From NCBI RefSeq assembly GCF_009765365.1, contig NZ_VTOM01000023.1:40259-104258 (forward strand): DNA of 64,000 nt, written 5' to 3'. Origin of the DNA: Antarcticirhabdus aurantiaca. GTDB taxonomy: Bacteria; Pseudomonadota; Alphaproteobacteria; Rhizobiales; Rhizobiaceae. Positions 1 to 9,809 of this stretch are shown here, piece after piece. A program made the translations under genes and the position numbers. Under the pieces are notes generated by a model. That model did no database searches and had not been told where the DNA came from. It saw only the letters and a list, made by a program, of their open reading frames with translations. Position 1 is the stretch's first letter; each line of letters opens with the position of its first letter.

Positions 1-1870
1 CGCCGTCGCTGCCGAGCTCCTGCACCTGGACGTCGCCTTCGATCACGGAGGACAGGTCCTCGCGGATCTGCGCGACGTTGGCTTCGCCGTTCACGGCATG
101 GGCCCGGATCACGGTGCCGCCGGTGAAGTCGATGCCGTAGTTCACGAAGCCGGAGAAGAAGCCGACGAGGGCGAGGATCGAGACGGCACCGGTGACGGTG
201 AAGGCGACGTTGCGCACCTTCATGAAGCCGATCTTCGTGCCGTGCGGGATCGGCGTCCACCAGCCGCGCGGCACCTCCTTCGGGCGACGGCGCTTGTACC
301 AGAAGGCGACGAGCCAGCGGGTCAGGGTCGTGGCGGTGAAGATGGTCGTGATGATGCCGAGCGCGAGCGTCACGGCGAAGCCACGGACCGGGCCAGAGCC
401 CAGGTAGAACAGGATGCCCGCCGCGATCAGCGAGGTGATGTTGGCATCCATGATGGTGCCGATGGCCTTGTTGAAGCCGGCGTCGAGCGCCTGCACCACG
501 GGCCGGCCGTTGCGCCGCTCCTCGTAGATGCGCTCGTAGATCAGGACGTTCGAATCGACCGCCATGCCCATGGTGAGCACGATGCCCGCGATGCCGGGCA
601 GCGTCAGCGTGGCCCCGAGCATGGTCAGGAGCGCGATCAGGAGCACGATGTTCACGATCAGCGCGATGTTGGCCAGAAGGCCGAGGAAGCCGTAGGTCAG
701 CAGCATGAAGCCGATGACGAAGATGCCGCCGATGATGCCGGCCATCTCGCCGGCCTCGACCGCGTCGGCGCCGAGGCCGGGACCGACGGTGCGCTCCTCC
801 TCGATGTCGAGGTTCGCCGGCAGCGCGCCCGCCCGCAAGAGCACGGCGAGATCGTTGGCGGACTGCGTGGTGAAGTTGCCCGAGATCTGGGCCGAGCCGC
901 CGAGGATTGGCTCGTTGATGTTCGGCGCCGAAAGGACCTGATCGTCGAGAACGATGGCGAAGGGCTTGTTGACGTTCGCCTGGGTGACCGCGCCGAAGCG
1001 TTGGCCGCCCTGCGAATCGAAGCGGATGTTCACCACCGGCATGTTGCCGTTCGGCGAGAAGCCGGGCTGGGCGTCGGTGAGGTTGTTGCCCGACACCATC
1101 ACCTGCCGCTGAACGAGGATCGGACGGTTGGTATCCTTCTCGTAGAGCAGCTCGGAGCCGGCGGGCGCACGGGCGGCGCCACTCGCGACGGCGGCGGGGT
1201 CGGCGGTCAGATCGACCAGCCGGAACGAGAGCTGTGCCGTCTGGTTGAGAAGGTTCTTCAGTCGGTTCGGGTCATCGAGGCCCGGCACCTGCACCATGAT
1301 GCGGTCGGTGCCCTGGCGCTGGATGCTCGGCTCCGTCGTGCCGAGCTCGTCGACGCGTCGGCGCACCACCTCGATCGACTGCGAGACGGCCGTCGACAGG
1401 CGGTAGTTGATGCCCTGATCGGTCAGGTTGACCTGGAAGATGCCGGGCTGCGGCTCGTTCAGCGACAGCTCGGTGACGGTCCCGCCGAGAAGGCCGGCGG
1501 ACACCGGCTGGAGAAGCGGCTGCAGCGCCTCGCGCGCCGCGGCTGCCTGGGCCGGGTCGCGCAGGCGCACCGACACGCCGGTTCCGCTCTCGGACACCGC
1601 GGTGTAGCCGATACGAGCGGTCCGCAGCGTGTTGCGGACGTCCTCGGCGATCGACTGGATGCGCGCCTGCACCAGCGAGTCGCGGTCGACCTGGAGCAGG
1701 ATGTAGGAGCCGCCCTGCAAGTCGAGGCCGAGCGTCATCGTCCGGTGCGGCAGCCAGGACGGAAGCTGATCGCGCACCGACTGCGGAAGCACGTTCGGCA
1801 CGGCCACGAGGACGCCGACGAGGATCGTGGCCCAGATCAGAAGCGTCTTCCAGCGCGCGAAATAGAGCAT
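1..1870 (-). CDS. secDF: Protein translocase SecDF fusion, partial
   Basis: Accessory subunit of the Sec translocon in the inner membrane. It uses the proton gradient to pull secreted proteins across. The reading begins MLYFARWKTLLIWATILVG, a first membrane segment, followed by the motif LGLDLQGGSYILL typical of SecD and a large periplasmic domain. The TM block contains GIAGIVLTMGMAVDSNVLIYE. After TTLTRWLVAFWYKRRRPKE the sequence passes without a stop into a SecF start, where FVNYGIDFTGGTVI is the SecF counterpart of the SecD motif. SecD and SecF are therefore one polypeptide. The SecF half runs off the left edge. It lies downstream of yajC on the same strand, the usual pairing. The ATG at 1870 fits the family N-terminus. 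Confidence 0.96.
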   Translation of the reverse strand, partial: MLYFARWKTLLIWATILVGVLVAVPNVLPQSVRDQLPSWLPHRTMTLGLDLQGGSYILLQVDRDSLVQARIQSIAEDVRNTLRTARIGYTAVSESGTGVSVRLRDPAQAAAAREALQPLLQPVSAGLLGGTVTELSLNEPQPGIFQVNLTDQGINYRLSTAVSQSIEVVRRRVDELGTTEPSIQRQGTDRIMVQVPGLDDPNRLKNLLNQTAQLSFRLVDLTADPAAVASGAARAPAGSELLYEKDTNRPILVQRQVMVSGNNLTDAQPGFSPNGNMPVVNIRFDSQGGQRFGAVTQANVNKPFAIVLDDQVLSAPNINEPILGGSAQISGNFTTQSANDLAVLLRAGALPANLDIEEERTVGPGLGADAVEAGEMAGIIGGIFVIGFMLLTYGFLGLLANIALIVNIVLLIALLTMLGATLTLPGIAGIVLTMGMAVDSNVLIYERIYEERRNGRPVVQALDAGFNKAIGTIMDANITSLIAAGILFYLGSGPVRGFAVTLALGIITTIFTATTLTRWLVAFWYKRRRPKEVPRGWWTPIPHGTKIGFMKVRNVAFTVTGAVSILALVGFFSGFVNYGIDFTGGTVIRAHAVNGEANVAQIREDLSSVIEGDVQVQELGSDG

Positions 1871-2042
1871 CGTCTTCCCGAATGGGTGGTCGGGCCGGCG
1901 CGCCGAAGCCATCGAAGCTCCGCTCACGCCCGATACCCAAGATTCACGGCCGCCGGCGGCGACCGCGCAGCGGATGGCAAGAAAGGCGCACGACCGCCCG
2001 TCCGGCGGTCGGCGCGAAAAGCGGCTTTTCGAGGACGAGCCG

Positions 2043-2390
2043 CTACTTCGTGTTGGCGGCCTGCGGCTCGCCCTTCACGCGGACGTCGGCGACCATGGCC
2101 TGCACGAGGCGCACGCGGGTCTGCTCGGAAATCTGCACCTCGAGCTCGCCATTGTCCAACACCTTCGTGACCTTGGCGATGATGCCGCCACCCGTCACGA
2201 CCGTGTCGCCACGCCGGATATTCCGCAGCATCTCCTCGCGCTTCTTCACCTGGCTCCGCTGCGGGCGGATGATGAGGAAGTACATGATCGCGAAGACCGC
2301 AACGAAGGGCAGGATGCTGATCAAGAGCTCGGTCGTACCGCCCCCGCCAGCCGGCGCGGGAGTCTGGGCGAGAGCCTCGGTCACGAACAT
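2043..2390 (-). CDS. yajC: Preprotein translocase subunit YajC
   Basis: Small bitopic inner-membrane partner of SecDF, 115 residues. After a short N-terminus (MFVTEALAQ) there is one membrane helix (LLISILPFVAVFAIMYFLII), then the family signature RPQRSQVKKREEMLRNIRRGD and a cytoplasmic domain with VVTGGGIIAKV. I chose the ATG at 2390 because it gives the usual length; the open frame continues upstream to 2498 without family-like sequence. It precedes secDF by about 170 bases on the same strand. A divergent ATPase gene begins 140 bases upstream of it. Confidence 0.96.
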   Translation of the reverse strand: MFVTEALAQTPAPAGGGGTTELLISILPFVAVFAIMYFLIIRPQRSQVKKREEMLRNIRRGDTVVTGGGIIAKVTKVLDNGELEVQISEQTRVRLVQAMVADVRVKGEPQAANTK

Positions 2391-2530
2391 CGATGGGAAC
2401 CTTTCGGAAGAAGGGGCAATTGGTTCGCCCTTTACGCGGTGCGCGGAATATACGAACGGTCCTTCCGAATGCAACACGCCCGGTTTCGCGGCACCCACCG
2501 GCCGCGCGGGACGAGAAGGACTGGACGCGC

Positions 2531-3403
2531 ATGACGCAGGATCGGGATCGCGAGCTGGCGGCCGTGCTGGAGCGGATCGCCGCGAGCCTCGAGCGCATCG
2601 CGCCGGCTCCCCTGCCCGCCCCGGACCTCGAAGCCGCCGACTGCTTCGTCTTCGAGCCGCCGCTTCGGCTCGTGCCGGTCGCGCGGGTCAACCGCGTCGA
2701 CATCGGGCTCCTCAAGGGGATCGACCGCGCCCGCGACATCCTGGTGGAGAACACCGAGCGCTTCGCCGCCGGCCTGCCGGCCAACAACGCCCTTCTCTGG
2801 GGCGCCCGCGGCATGGGCAAGTCGTCGCTGGTCAAGGCCGCCCACGCCGCCGTCAACGCTGCCAGGGCTCCGGGCGAGCCGCGGCTGAAGCTCGTCGAGA
2901 TCCACCGCGAGGACATCGAGCACCTGCCCGCGCTGATGGGCCTCGCGCGCGACAGCCGGCACGCCTTCCTGCTGTTCTGCGACGACCTGTCCTTCGATGC
3001 CGGCGAGGCCGCCTACAAGTCGCTGAAGACAGTGCTGGAGGGCGGCGTGGAAGGACGGCCGACCAACGTCCTCTTCTACGCCACCTCGAATCGCCGCCAT
3101 CTCCTGTCGCGCGACATGATCGAGAACGAGCGGGACACGGCGATCAATCCGAGCGAGGCGGTCGAGGAGAAGGTCTCGCTGTCCGACCGGTTCGGTCTCT
3201 GGCTCGGCTTCCACAAGTGCGGCCAGGACGAGTACCTCGCCATGGTCTTCGGCTATCTCGATGCCTACGGCATCGAGGCGGATCCGGAAGAGGTGCGGCG
3301 CGACGCGCTGGAGTGGTCGACCACCCGGGGCAGCCGCTCGGGCCGCGTCGCCTTCCAGTTCATCCAGGACATCGCCGGACGCAAAGGCGTCCGGCTGGGC
3401 TGA
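2531..3403 (+). CDS. DUF815-family AAA+ ATPase
   Basis: A 290-residue P-loop ATPase of the DUF815 family, cytoplasmic and of unsettled function. The Walker A motif GARGMGKSS is at residues 91-99. A Walker B-like run, FLLFCDDLSF, lies near 146-155. Towards the C-terminus LSDRFGLWLGF matches the end of the AAA core of this family. The start at 2531 (MTQDRDRELAAVLERIA) leaves an N-terminal helical segment of usual size; the open frame extends upstream to 2393, but that part overlaps the divergent yajC leader. In related alphaproteobacteria it sits between yajC and the LysM-M23 gene, as here. It converges on that gene with a 39-base gap. Confidence 0.9.
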   Translation: MTQDRDRELAAVLERIAASLERIAPAPLPAPDLEAADCFVFEPPLRLVPVARVNRVDIGLLKGIDRARDILVENTERFAAGLPANNALLWGARGMGKSSLVKAAHAAVNAARAPGEPRLKLVEIHREDIEHLPALMGLARDSRHAFLLFCDDLSFDAGEAAYKSLKTVLEGGVEGRPTNVLFYATSNRRHLLSRDMIENERDTAINPSEAVEEKVSLSDRFGLWLGFHKCGQDEYLAMVFGYLDAYGIEADPEEVRRDALEWSTTRGSRSGRVAFQFIQDIAGRKGVRLG

Positions 3404-3442
3404 GCCCGCCGGACGATTCGCGGCTCTCGAAGACCTGCGCGC

Positions 3443-5023
3443 TCAGCGCAGGAAGGTCATCGGATCGACCGGCGAGGAGTCCTTGCGGACCTCGAAGTGG
3501 ACCTTCGGCACGTCGGTGTCGCCCGACATGCCTGCGGTCGCGATCGACTCGCCGCGCTTTACGCTGGCGCCGCGCTTCACGTTGATTTGATCCGCGTGGC
3601 CGTACACCGTGACGAGCCCGTTGTCGTGCCGGACGAGAACGGTGTTGCCGAACTCCTTCAGACCGTCGCCGGCATAGATGACGACGCCGTTGTCGGCGGC
3701 CTTGATCGGCGTGCCCTGGGGCACGGAGATGTCGAGACCGTCATTGCGGCGGTTGCCGACCTTGTCGCCGAAGCCCTTCACGACCCGCCCCTGCACCGGC
3801 CAGCGGAACTTGGACGAGCCGCCGGCGGCGGAGGCCTCCGGCTCGGGCTTGGGATCGATCGCGGCGACCTGCGTTTCCTTCGCCGGCTCGCTGGCGGCGG
3901 GCGCCGGCGCGCTCGCGACCGCCGCCGGAGCGGGAGCCGCAGCAGCCGGCGCAGGCTTCGGCGCTTCCGCGGCCGCCGACGGCGTCGCAGCGACCCGGCC
4001 GCCGCGACCGGTGTCGGGCGCGGCAGCCGCCGGCATCGCAGCGGCGGCGACCGGCGCGTCGGACATGGTGGGCGCGGGCATCGTCGGGGTCCGCGTCTGC
4101 TCGGGCAGCGCAGCCATCTGGGTGCCGCCCATCGGCACGCGCAGCGTCTGTCCGGCGCGAATGTTGTCGCCGGTGATGTTGTTCGCCTGGCGCAGGGCCG
4201 CGACGGACACGCCGGCCCGGCGCGCGATGGCGTTCAGCGAATCGCCGGCGGCGACGGTGACCGTCGGGCCGGGCACACCGCGGGTGGCCGGCCCGACGGA
4301 CGCCGAGGCGGTCGCAGCCGGGCGGGCGCCGGCCGACCGCGGCACGGCGAGCGCGCTCGCCTGCGCGCCGAGCGTCGAGGGCGGAGCGCCGCGCCCGGCC
4401 GGCGCCGCCGAAGCGACCGTCGTCGCGGCGGAAGCCGGCGCGCGGCGACCGTAATCGTAGTTCGGGATCAGGATCGACTGGCCGGGGCGAACTTGCGAGG
4501 GATCGCTGATGTTGTTGGCCGCAAGGATCGATTCGACCGGCACGTTGAAGCGCTGGGCGACCGCGTGAACGGTTTCACCGGGCTGCAGCGTCAGGCTGGC
4601 GGACGAGCCGCTCCAGCCCGAGCGCGCGCCGGAGGACGGGGGCGTCGCGGCGGCGACGGTCGGCGGGGCCGGCGGCAGCGGCGCGGCGGCAGTGGCCGAC
4701 GGCATGCCGCCCGCGGCGGGCGCCGGCGGCGGCAGGCTGGAGCGGCTGACGCTCTGCGTCGGCGCGCTGGAATAGGTCGGCTGCATCTCGCGCGGCGACA
4801 CCGAGCCGGTGTTCATCTGGTCGACCGAGCCCGGATAAGCCTGAGCCGCCGGCCCGCGGGCCGCCTGCATCTGCTGCGGCTGCTGCGGAACGGCGCCGGT
4901 GTAGAAGCCGTCGTCGAAGCGCGCGATGTCGGCGCTGCAGCCGGCAGCGAAGGCGGACAGCGTCAGCGCCGCAGCGCTGCGGCAAAGCTTCCGCCGCGTT
5001 GAAGACAGCACCAGATCACGCAT
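3443..5023 (-). CDS. LysM/M23-domain lipoprotein, probably a non-catalytic amidase activator
   Basis: A 526-residue outer-membrane or periplasmic lipoprotein. The lipobox LSAFAAGC puts the lipidated Cys at residue 29. Two LysM peptidoglycan-binding repeats lie near 145-190 (ETVHAVAQRFNVPVESILAA) and 255-300 (DSLNAIARRAGVSVAALRQA), separated by low-complexity Ala/Pro linkers. The last 120 residues are an M23 (LytM) domain. Its zinc site is incomplete: the first motif reads NDGLDIS instead of HxGxD, and the last reads KVHFEVR instead of HxHFE, while VYGHAD keeps its His. This suggests an NlpD/EnvC-like activator of amidases, not a hydrolase. The ATG at 5023 was chosen for the signal peptide; an upstream ATG adds ten residues. 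Confidence 0.9.
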   Translation of the reverse strand: MRDLVLSSTRRKLCRSAAALTLSAFAAGCSADIARFDDGFYTGAVPQQPQQMQAARGPAAQAYPGSVDQMNTGSVSPREMQPTYSSAPTQSVSRSSLPPPAPAAGGMPSATAAAPLPPAPPTVAAATPPSSGARSGWSGSSASLTLQPGETVHAVAQRFNVPVESILAANNISDPSQVRPGQSILIPNYDYGRRAPASAATTVASAAPAGRGAPPSTLGAQASALAVPRSAGARPAATASASVGPATRGVPGPTVTVAAGDSLNAIARRAGVSVAALRQANNITGDNIRAGQTLRVPMGGTQMAALPEQTRTPTMPAPTMSDAPVAAAAMPAAAAPDTGRGGRVAATPSAAAEAPKPAPAAAAPAPAAVASAPAPAASEPAKETQVAAIDPKPEPEASAAGGSSKFRWPVQGRVVKGFGDKVGNRRNDGLDISVPQGTPIKAADNGVVIYAGDGLKEFGNTVLVRHDNGLVTVYGHADQINVKRGASVKRGESIATAGMSGDTDVPKVHFEVRKDSSPVDPMTFLR

Positions 5024-5145
5024 CACAGCCCCTCGAGAACTCGGTCTCACCACCTGGAGCCATTGGACATTCTTAATGTTACCAAGCCTTTAAAACGACC
5101 GCAGAAAGTGGCGGTCGCGGCAAGGATTTGGTGTCCATGACGCCG

Positions 5146-5796
5146 TCAGAGAACCGCGGCCGTGCCGAAGGCGATGGGCTGGTAGCGCACCGTTCCCACC
5201 TCCTCCCGCTCGAAGCGGCTGCCGATCTTCTGGAGGCGCAGCAGGGTCTGCGGCCCGTCGCCGGGTCCGACGGCGCACAGCACCATGCCCTGCGCATTCA
5301 GCTGCTCCAGGAACGGCCGCGGCTGGGCCTGCAGCGCGGCGTGGACGACGATCCGGTCGTAGGGCCCGCCCGCCACGTAGCCGTTGCGGCCGTCCTCCTT
5401 GAGGAGGTGGACGTTGGCGATCTTGGCGTCCTTCAAACGCGCCTCGGCCGCGACGAGCAGGCGCTTGTAGCGATCGAGGCTGACGACGCGCACAGCCAGC
5501 CGTGACATCAGGGCCGCGACGTAGCCGCTCCCCGTCCCGATCTCCAGCACGCGGTGATGCGGCTTCAGGTCGAGGAGATGCACGAGCCGCGCCGCCTTGA
5601 GCGCACTCGGCATGGTCTCCCCGCAATCGATCGGGAAGGCGTGGTCGACGTAGGGGTCGGGCACGTCCGGCGGCAGGAAGGCGCGGCGCGGCACCGCCTC
5701 CAGCGCCTCGAACAGCCGCGGGTCGGCGATGCCGCCCGACCGCAGCCGAAGAAGGAAGGCTGCCAGCGCCTCCCGCTCGCGCGCCGCCCCGATCAC
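5146..5796 (-). CDS. pcm: Protein-L-isoaspartate O-methyltransferase
   Basis: Uses S-adenosylmethionine to methylate isoaspartyl residues in aged proteins so they can be repaired. It is cytoplasmic and 216 residues long, the family length. The SAM-binding motif [15 protein letters not shown] is clear, preceded by the family segment [14 protein letters not shown]. The start is a GTG at 5796 inside the surE stop (GTGA overlap), which gives coupled translation; no ATG in this frame gives a full-length protein. surE directly upstream is its usual partner. A second, different Pcm-like gene occurs at 25946-26599. Confidence 0.94.
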   Translation of the reverse strand: MIGAAREREALAAFLLRLRSGGIADPRLFEALEAVPRRAFLPPDVPDPYVDHAFPIDCGETMPSALKAARLVHLLDLKPHHRVLEIGTGSGYVAALMSRLAVRVVSLDRYKRLLVAAEARLKDAKIANVHLLKEDGRNGYVAGGPYDRIVVHAALQAQPRPFLEQLNAQGMVLCAVGPGDGPQTLLRLQKIGSRFEREEVGTVRYQPIAFGTAAVL

Positions 5797-6548
5797 GCGA
5801 AAACCGACCTCAGCTCCTCGCGCACCTCGTGGGCGGTGAGGTCGAGCTTCAAGGGCGTGACGGAGATCCGCCCCGCGGTCAGCGCGCCGATGTCGGACTG
5901 CTCGACCTCGGGGCCAACCTGCCGGCCGAACTTCAGCCAGAAGTAAGGGAAGCCGCGCCCGTCGCGCCGTTCCTCGATGCCGAGATTGTAGTCGAGCTTG
6001 CCCTGCCGCGTGACCTCGATGCCCTTCACGGCGTCCGGCGCGATCGGCGGGAAGTTGACGTTGACGAGGACGTCCTTCGGCAGATCCGCCGCCGCGACGC
6101 GGCGCACGATGTCCGGCCCGAAGGTTTCGGCCGTTTCCCACAGCGTTTCGCGGTCCGTGTCCGGCGTGAAGGCCTGGCTGAAGGCCACCGCCTTGAAGCC
6201 GAGCATCATGCCCTCGATGGCGCCCGCCACCGTCCCGGAATAGCTGACGTCGTCGCAGATGTTCTGCCCGGCGTTCACGCCCGACAGCACCATGTTCGGC
6301 GGCTCGGGCATCACGCTCTTGGCCGCCATGATCACGCAGTCCGTCGGCGTGCCGCGCAGCGCGAATCGCTTCTCGTCGAGCTGGCGCAGCCGCAGCGGCG
6401 AGGACAGCGTCAGCGAATGCGACAACCCGCTCTGGTCAGTCTCGGGCGCGACGATCCAGACGTCGTCGGTGATCTGGCGGGCGATCCGCTCCAGCACCGC
6501 CAGCCCTTCGGCGTGGATGCCGTCGTCATTCGTCAGAAGGAGGCGCAT
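5793..6548 (-). CDS. surE: 5'/3'-nucleotidase SurE
   Basis: Divalent-metal-dependent nucleoside monophosphate phosphatase, cytoplasmic, 251 residues. The N-terminus [16 protein letters not shown] carries the two metal-binding Asp residues. Further family motifs are [10 protein letters not shown] and [19 protein letters not shown]. It lies 7 bases downstream of serS and overlaps pcm by four bases, so serS-surE-pcm is one transcription unit. Confidence 0.97.
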   Translation of the reverse strand: MRLLLTNDDGIHAEGLAVLERIARQITDDVWIVAPETDQSGLSHSLTLSSPLRLRQLDEKRFALRGTPTDCVIMAAKSVMPEPPNMVLSGVNAGQNICDDVSYSGTVAGAIEGMMLGFKAVAFSQAFTPDTDRETLWETAETFGPDIVRRVAAADLPKDVLVNVNFPPIAPDAVKGIEVTRQGKLDYNLGIEERRDGRGFPYFWLKFGRQVGPEVEQSDIGALTAGRISVTPLKLDLTAHEVREELRSVFA

Positions 6549-6555
6549 CGCGGGT

Positions 6556-7839
6556 TCAGCCTTGGGCTTGGATGGTGGCGAGACCGCCCATATAGGGCCG
6601 CAACGCCTCTGGGATCGTGACGGAGCCGTCCCCGTTCTGATAATTCTCCAGAACCGCGATGAGGCACCGCCCGACCGCCACGCCCGAGCCGTTCAGCGTG
6701 TGGACGTAGCGCGCCTGCTTCTCGCCCGCCGCCTTGTAGCGCGCGCCCATGCGCCGCGCCTGGAAGTCGCCGCAGACCGAGCAGCTCGAAATCTCGCGAT
6801 AAGCGTTCTGGCCCGGCAGCCAGACCTCGATGTCGTAGGTCTTGCGCGCGCCGAAGCCCATGTCGCCGGTCGAGAGCACCACCGTGCGGAACGGCAGGTC
6901 GAGGCGCTTCAGCACTTCCTCGGCGCAGGCCGTCATCCGCTCGTGCTCGTCGATCGAGGCGTCCTCGGCCGTGATCGAGACCATCTCGACCTTGTAGAAC
7001 TGATGCTGGCGCAGCATGCCCCGCGTGTCGCGGCCCGCCGAGCCCGCCTCCGAGCGGAAGCAGGGCGTCAGCGCCGTGAAGCGCCAGGGCAGCGTCGCGG
7101 CGTCGAGGGTCTGCTCGCGGGCAAGATTGGTCAGCGGCACTTCCGAGGTCGGGATCAGCCAGCGCCCATCGGTCGTGTGGAAGGAGTCCTCGGCGAACTT
7201 CGGCAGCTGGTTGGTGCCGAACATCGCCTCGCCGCGCACCAGGATGGGCGCGACGACCTCCTGATAGCCGTGCTCGCCCGTGTGGAGGTCGAGCATGAAC
7301 TGGCCGAGCGCGCGCTCCAGCCGCGCCAATGCGCCCTTGAGGATGGTGAAGCGGGCGCCCGCGATCTTGCCGGCCTGCTCGAAATCCATGAGGCCGAGCG
7401 CTTCGCCGATCTCGAAGTGCTCCTTCGGCTTGAACTCGAACCGGCGCGGCTCGCCGACGCGGCGGACCTCGACGTTGGCGCTCTCGTCCGGGCCGACGGG
7501 CACGTCGTCCAGCGGCAGGTTCGGGATGCGCGCGAGCGCGTCCTCCAGCGCCTGGTCGATGCGGCGCTCGGTCTCCTCGCCTTCCTGGATGGCGGCCTTG
7601 ATCTCGGCGACCTCGGCGATCAGCGCGTCGGCGCGGGCGGCGTCGCCGCTGCCCTTGGCCTTGCCGATCTCCTTCGAGGCGTCGTTGCGGCGCCCCTGCA
7701 GCTCCTGCAGGCGCACGAGGTGGCTGCGCCGCTGTTCGTCGAGGCGCACGAGCTCGGCAGCGGCGGGCGCCGCCCCGCGGGAGGCGAGAGCCGCGTCCAG
7801 CTTGTCCGGATTGTCGCGGATCCAACGGATATCGAGCAT
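6556..7839 (-). CDS. serS: Seryl-tRNA synthetase
   Basis: Charges tRNA-Ser with serine. It is 427 residues and class II. The start [18 protein letters not shown] at 7839 is the standard N-terminus and leads into the coiled-coil tRNA-binding arm (about residues 25-110). Class II motif 2 is visible around [20 protein letters not shown], and the C-terminal motif 3 region includes [20 protein letters not shown]. The open frame continues upstream to 8001 but without homologous sequence. It follows tatC and precedes surE. Confidence 0.97.
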   Translation of the reverse strand: MLDIRWIRDNPDKLDAALASRGAAPAAAELVRLDEQRRSHLVRLQELQGRRNDASKEIGKAKGSGDAARADALIAEVAEIKAAIQEGEETERRIDQALEDALARIPNLPLDDVPVGPDESANVEVRRVGEPRRFEFKPKEHFEIGEALGLMDFEQAGKIAGARFTILKGALARLERALGQFMLDLHTGEHGYQEVVAPILVRGEAMFGTNQLPKFAEDSFHTTDGRWLIPTSEVPLTNLAREQTLDAATLPWRFTALTPCFRSEAGSAGRDTRGMLRQHQFYKVEMVSITAEDASIDEHERMTACAEEVLKRLDLPFRTVVLSTGDMGFGARKTYDIEVWLPGQNAYREISSCSVCGDFQARRMGARYKAAGEKQARYVHTLNGSGVAVGRCLIAVLENYQNGDGSVTIPEALRPYMGGLATIQAQG

Positions 7840-7885
7840 CGCCAGTCGCCTTGTGAGCGGGGCCGGCGGTGCGGCGAACGGCGCG

Positions 7886-8707
7886 TCAGCCGTCCTGCTG
7901 AGCCTGCGCCTCGGCCGCGGCCTGCTGCCGTGCCCTGTTCCGCTCGATCCACCGCCCCGTGAGGATCGAGACCTCGTAGAGAAGGATGGTGGGTATCGCA
8001 AGACCGATCTGGGACATCGGATCGGGCGGCGTCAGCACCGCCGCGACCACGAAGGCTATGACGATCATGTACTTGCGCTTCTCGGCGAGCCCCTGCGCCG
8101 TGACGATGCCGGCGCGCACCAGCAGCGTCGCCACCACCGGCAGCTGAAACACCAGGCCGAAGGCGAAGATCAGGGTCATGATCAGCGACAGGTATTCCGA
8201 CACGCGCGGCAGGAGCTGGATCGCCGCCTGCCCGCCGGTGCCGGACTGCTCCATGGAGAGGAAGAACCACATCACCATGGGCGTGAAGAAGTAGTAGACC
8301 AGCGCCGCGCCGAGCAGGAACAGCACCGGCGTCGCCACCAGGAACGGCAGGAAGGCCGAGCGCTCGTCGCGGTAGAGGCCGGGCGCGACGAACTTGTAGA
8401 TCTGCGTCGCGATGATCGGGAAGGCCAGGAACAGACCGCCGAAGGCCGCGATCTTGATCTGCGTGAAGAAGAATTCCTGCGGCGCCGTGTAGATAAGCTC
8501 GACCTGCCGATCGGTGATCCCCGCCCAGAGCGTCGCGGTCTGGTAGGGCACGACGAGGAAGTTGAAGATCCCCTTGGCGAAGAAGAAGCACACGAGGAAG
8601 GCGCAGAAGAAGCCGGCGATCGACCAGATCAGCCGGCGGCGCAGCTCGATCAGGTGCTCGATCAGCGGCGCGGAGGAGGATTCGATGTCGGCCTCGGAAC
8701 GGGTCAC
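7886..8707 (-). CDS. tatC: Sec-independent translocase TatC
   Basis: Polytopic core of the twin-arginine translocase that recognises the RR signal of folded cargo. It has 273 residues and about six hydrophobic segments. The N-terminal signature [17 protein letters not shown] and the conserved FLVVPYQ and [16 protein letters not shown] regions are present. The start is a GTG at 8707 that overlaps the tatB stop by four bases (GTGA). The C-terminus ends in a Gln/Ala-rich tail. tatA, tatB and tatC are in order on one strand. Confidence 0.97.
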   Translation of the reverse strand: MTRSEADIESSSAPLIEHLIELRRRLIWSIAGFFCAFLVCFFFAKGIFNFLVVPYQTATLWAGITDRQVELIYTAPQEFFFTQIKIAAFGGLFLAFPIIATQIYKFVAPGLYRDERSAFLPFLVATPVLFLLGAALVYYFFTPMVMWFFLSMEQSGTGGQAAIQLLPRVSEYLSLIMTLIFAFGLVFQLPVVATLLVRAGIVTAQGLAEKRKYMIVIAFVVAAVLTPPDPMSQIGLAIPTILLYEVSILTGRWIERNRARQQAAAEAQAQQDG

Positions 8708-9249
8708 GCCGCGTCCTCCGCCTTGACGCGCGCTTCTGCCGGCGTCGAGGCCACGGATGCCGGCTGCTGCGCCGGTTCCGGCAGAGCCGAAGCGGGCGGC
8801 GAGGCGGGCACGGCGGCCGGATGCATCGCGGGCGTCGGCGGCGGTGCGACGGGCGCCGGGGTGGACGTCTCGGAAACGGCACCCGTCTTGGCCGGCTCGA
8901 CCGGCTGCGCCGGTGCGTCGGGCGTCGGCACCTTGGGCTCGGGCGCCCGGGTCGCCGCGGCCAGCGAGGAGCGGATCTCGTCGCCCACCGCCTTCATCGG
9001 GTTGAGCGCCTTGCGCACGTCGGCGGCCGGATTGAGCTTCTTCACGTCCGCGATCGTGTCGCGCACGTCCTCCATCTCGGCCTCGCGAAGCGCCTCGTCG
9101 AACTGGCGACGGAAGTCGCCCGCCATGCGCCGCATCTGCGACGTCGCGCGCCCGAAGGTGCGCAGCATCCGCGGCAGATCCTTCGGCCCGACCACGACGA
9201 TCAGGACGATGGCGATCACGAGGAGTTCGGACCAGCCGATTTCAAGCAT
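8704..9249 (-). CDS. tatB: Sec-independent translocase TatB
   Basis: Membrane-anchored subunit that, with TatC, forms the receptor for twin-arginine precursors. It has 181 residues. One N-terminal helix (WSELLVIAIVLIVVVGPKDL) is followed by the conserved hinge LPRMLRTFGRA and an amphipathic helix (MRRMAGDFRRQFDEALREAE). The remainder is a Pro/Ala-rich tail, variable in this family. It overlaps tatC by four bases. Confidence 0.95.
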   Translation of the reverse strand: MLEIGWSELLVIAIVLIVVVGPKDLPRMLRTFGRATSQMRRMAGDFRRQFDEALREAEMEDVRDTIADVKKLNPAADVRKALNPMKAVGDEIRSSLAAATRAPEPKVPTPDAPAQPVEPAKTGAVSETSTPAPVAPPPTPAMHPAAVPASPPASALPEPAQQPASVASTPAEARVKAEDAA

Positions 9250-9321
9250 GGAGGCGTTCCGGAAGGCCGGCCGACGGACCGACGCGCGGCGCGCCCGGCC
9301 CGATCAGGCGAAAGGGCGAGG

Positions 9322-9552
9322 TCAGTGCGTGGTGTTCTCGGCCTTGACGTCGCGCGCGACGATCTCCGCCTCGCGGCGCTCCAGGGCGCGCTGCTCAGGC
9401 GTCTTTTCCGCCTCGTCGTCGCTCATGCCGCGCTTGAAGTTCTTGATGCCCTTGGCGACGTCGCCCATCAGCTCGGGAATCTTGCCCCGCCCGAACAGCA
9501 GGAGAACGACGGCCAGCACGATGAGCCAGTGCCAGATGCTGAAGCTACCCAT
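9322..9552 (-). CDS. tatA: Sec-independent translocase TatA
   Basis: Pore- or patch-forming subunit of the twin-arginine translocase, 76 residues. The N-terminal helix [20 protein letters not shown] is followed by the hinge [18 protein letters not shown] and a charged tail. The spacing to tatB is 72 bases. The 257 bases upstream of it, before nagZ, hold no gene, although scpA and scpB usually sit there in relatives. Confidence 0.96.
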   Translation of the reverse strand: MGSFSIWHWLIVLAVVLLLFGRGKIPELMGDVAKGIKNFKRGMSDDEAEKTPEQRALERREAEIVARDVKAENTTH

Positions 9553-9809
9553 ACCCTAGTCTCCTTTGGCTGCGATCCGGCTCGCAGCGTCGAACCCGGA
9601 CGGGCCCCGGCTCGGATGCCGGTACGTGTTTCAGGATCGGCGCGTGCCCGTCGCCTTCCGTCCGGCCCCGGCGCGAACCTCGTGCCGAACCCTGGACGGA
9701 TGGAGCCCTTCTAGCGCAGCGCAACGGGGATGGGAACGGGGGATCCGTAAATGCCGACAGGCATTTGGCCCGGTTTCCATCAATTCGCGGTGCTCGGCGC
9801 GCGACCCGT

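Noticed and set aside
98..2170. A 690-codon open frame on the plus strand
   Set aside because: It is antisense to secDF and has a low-complexity Arg/Glu/His-rich translation typical of a GC-rich shadow.
4575..4985. Arg/Ala-rich frame within the LysM-M23 gene
   Set aside because: A shadow in another frame of the linker region.
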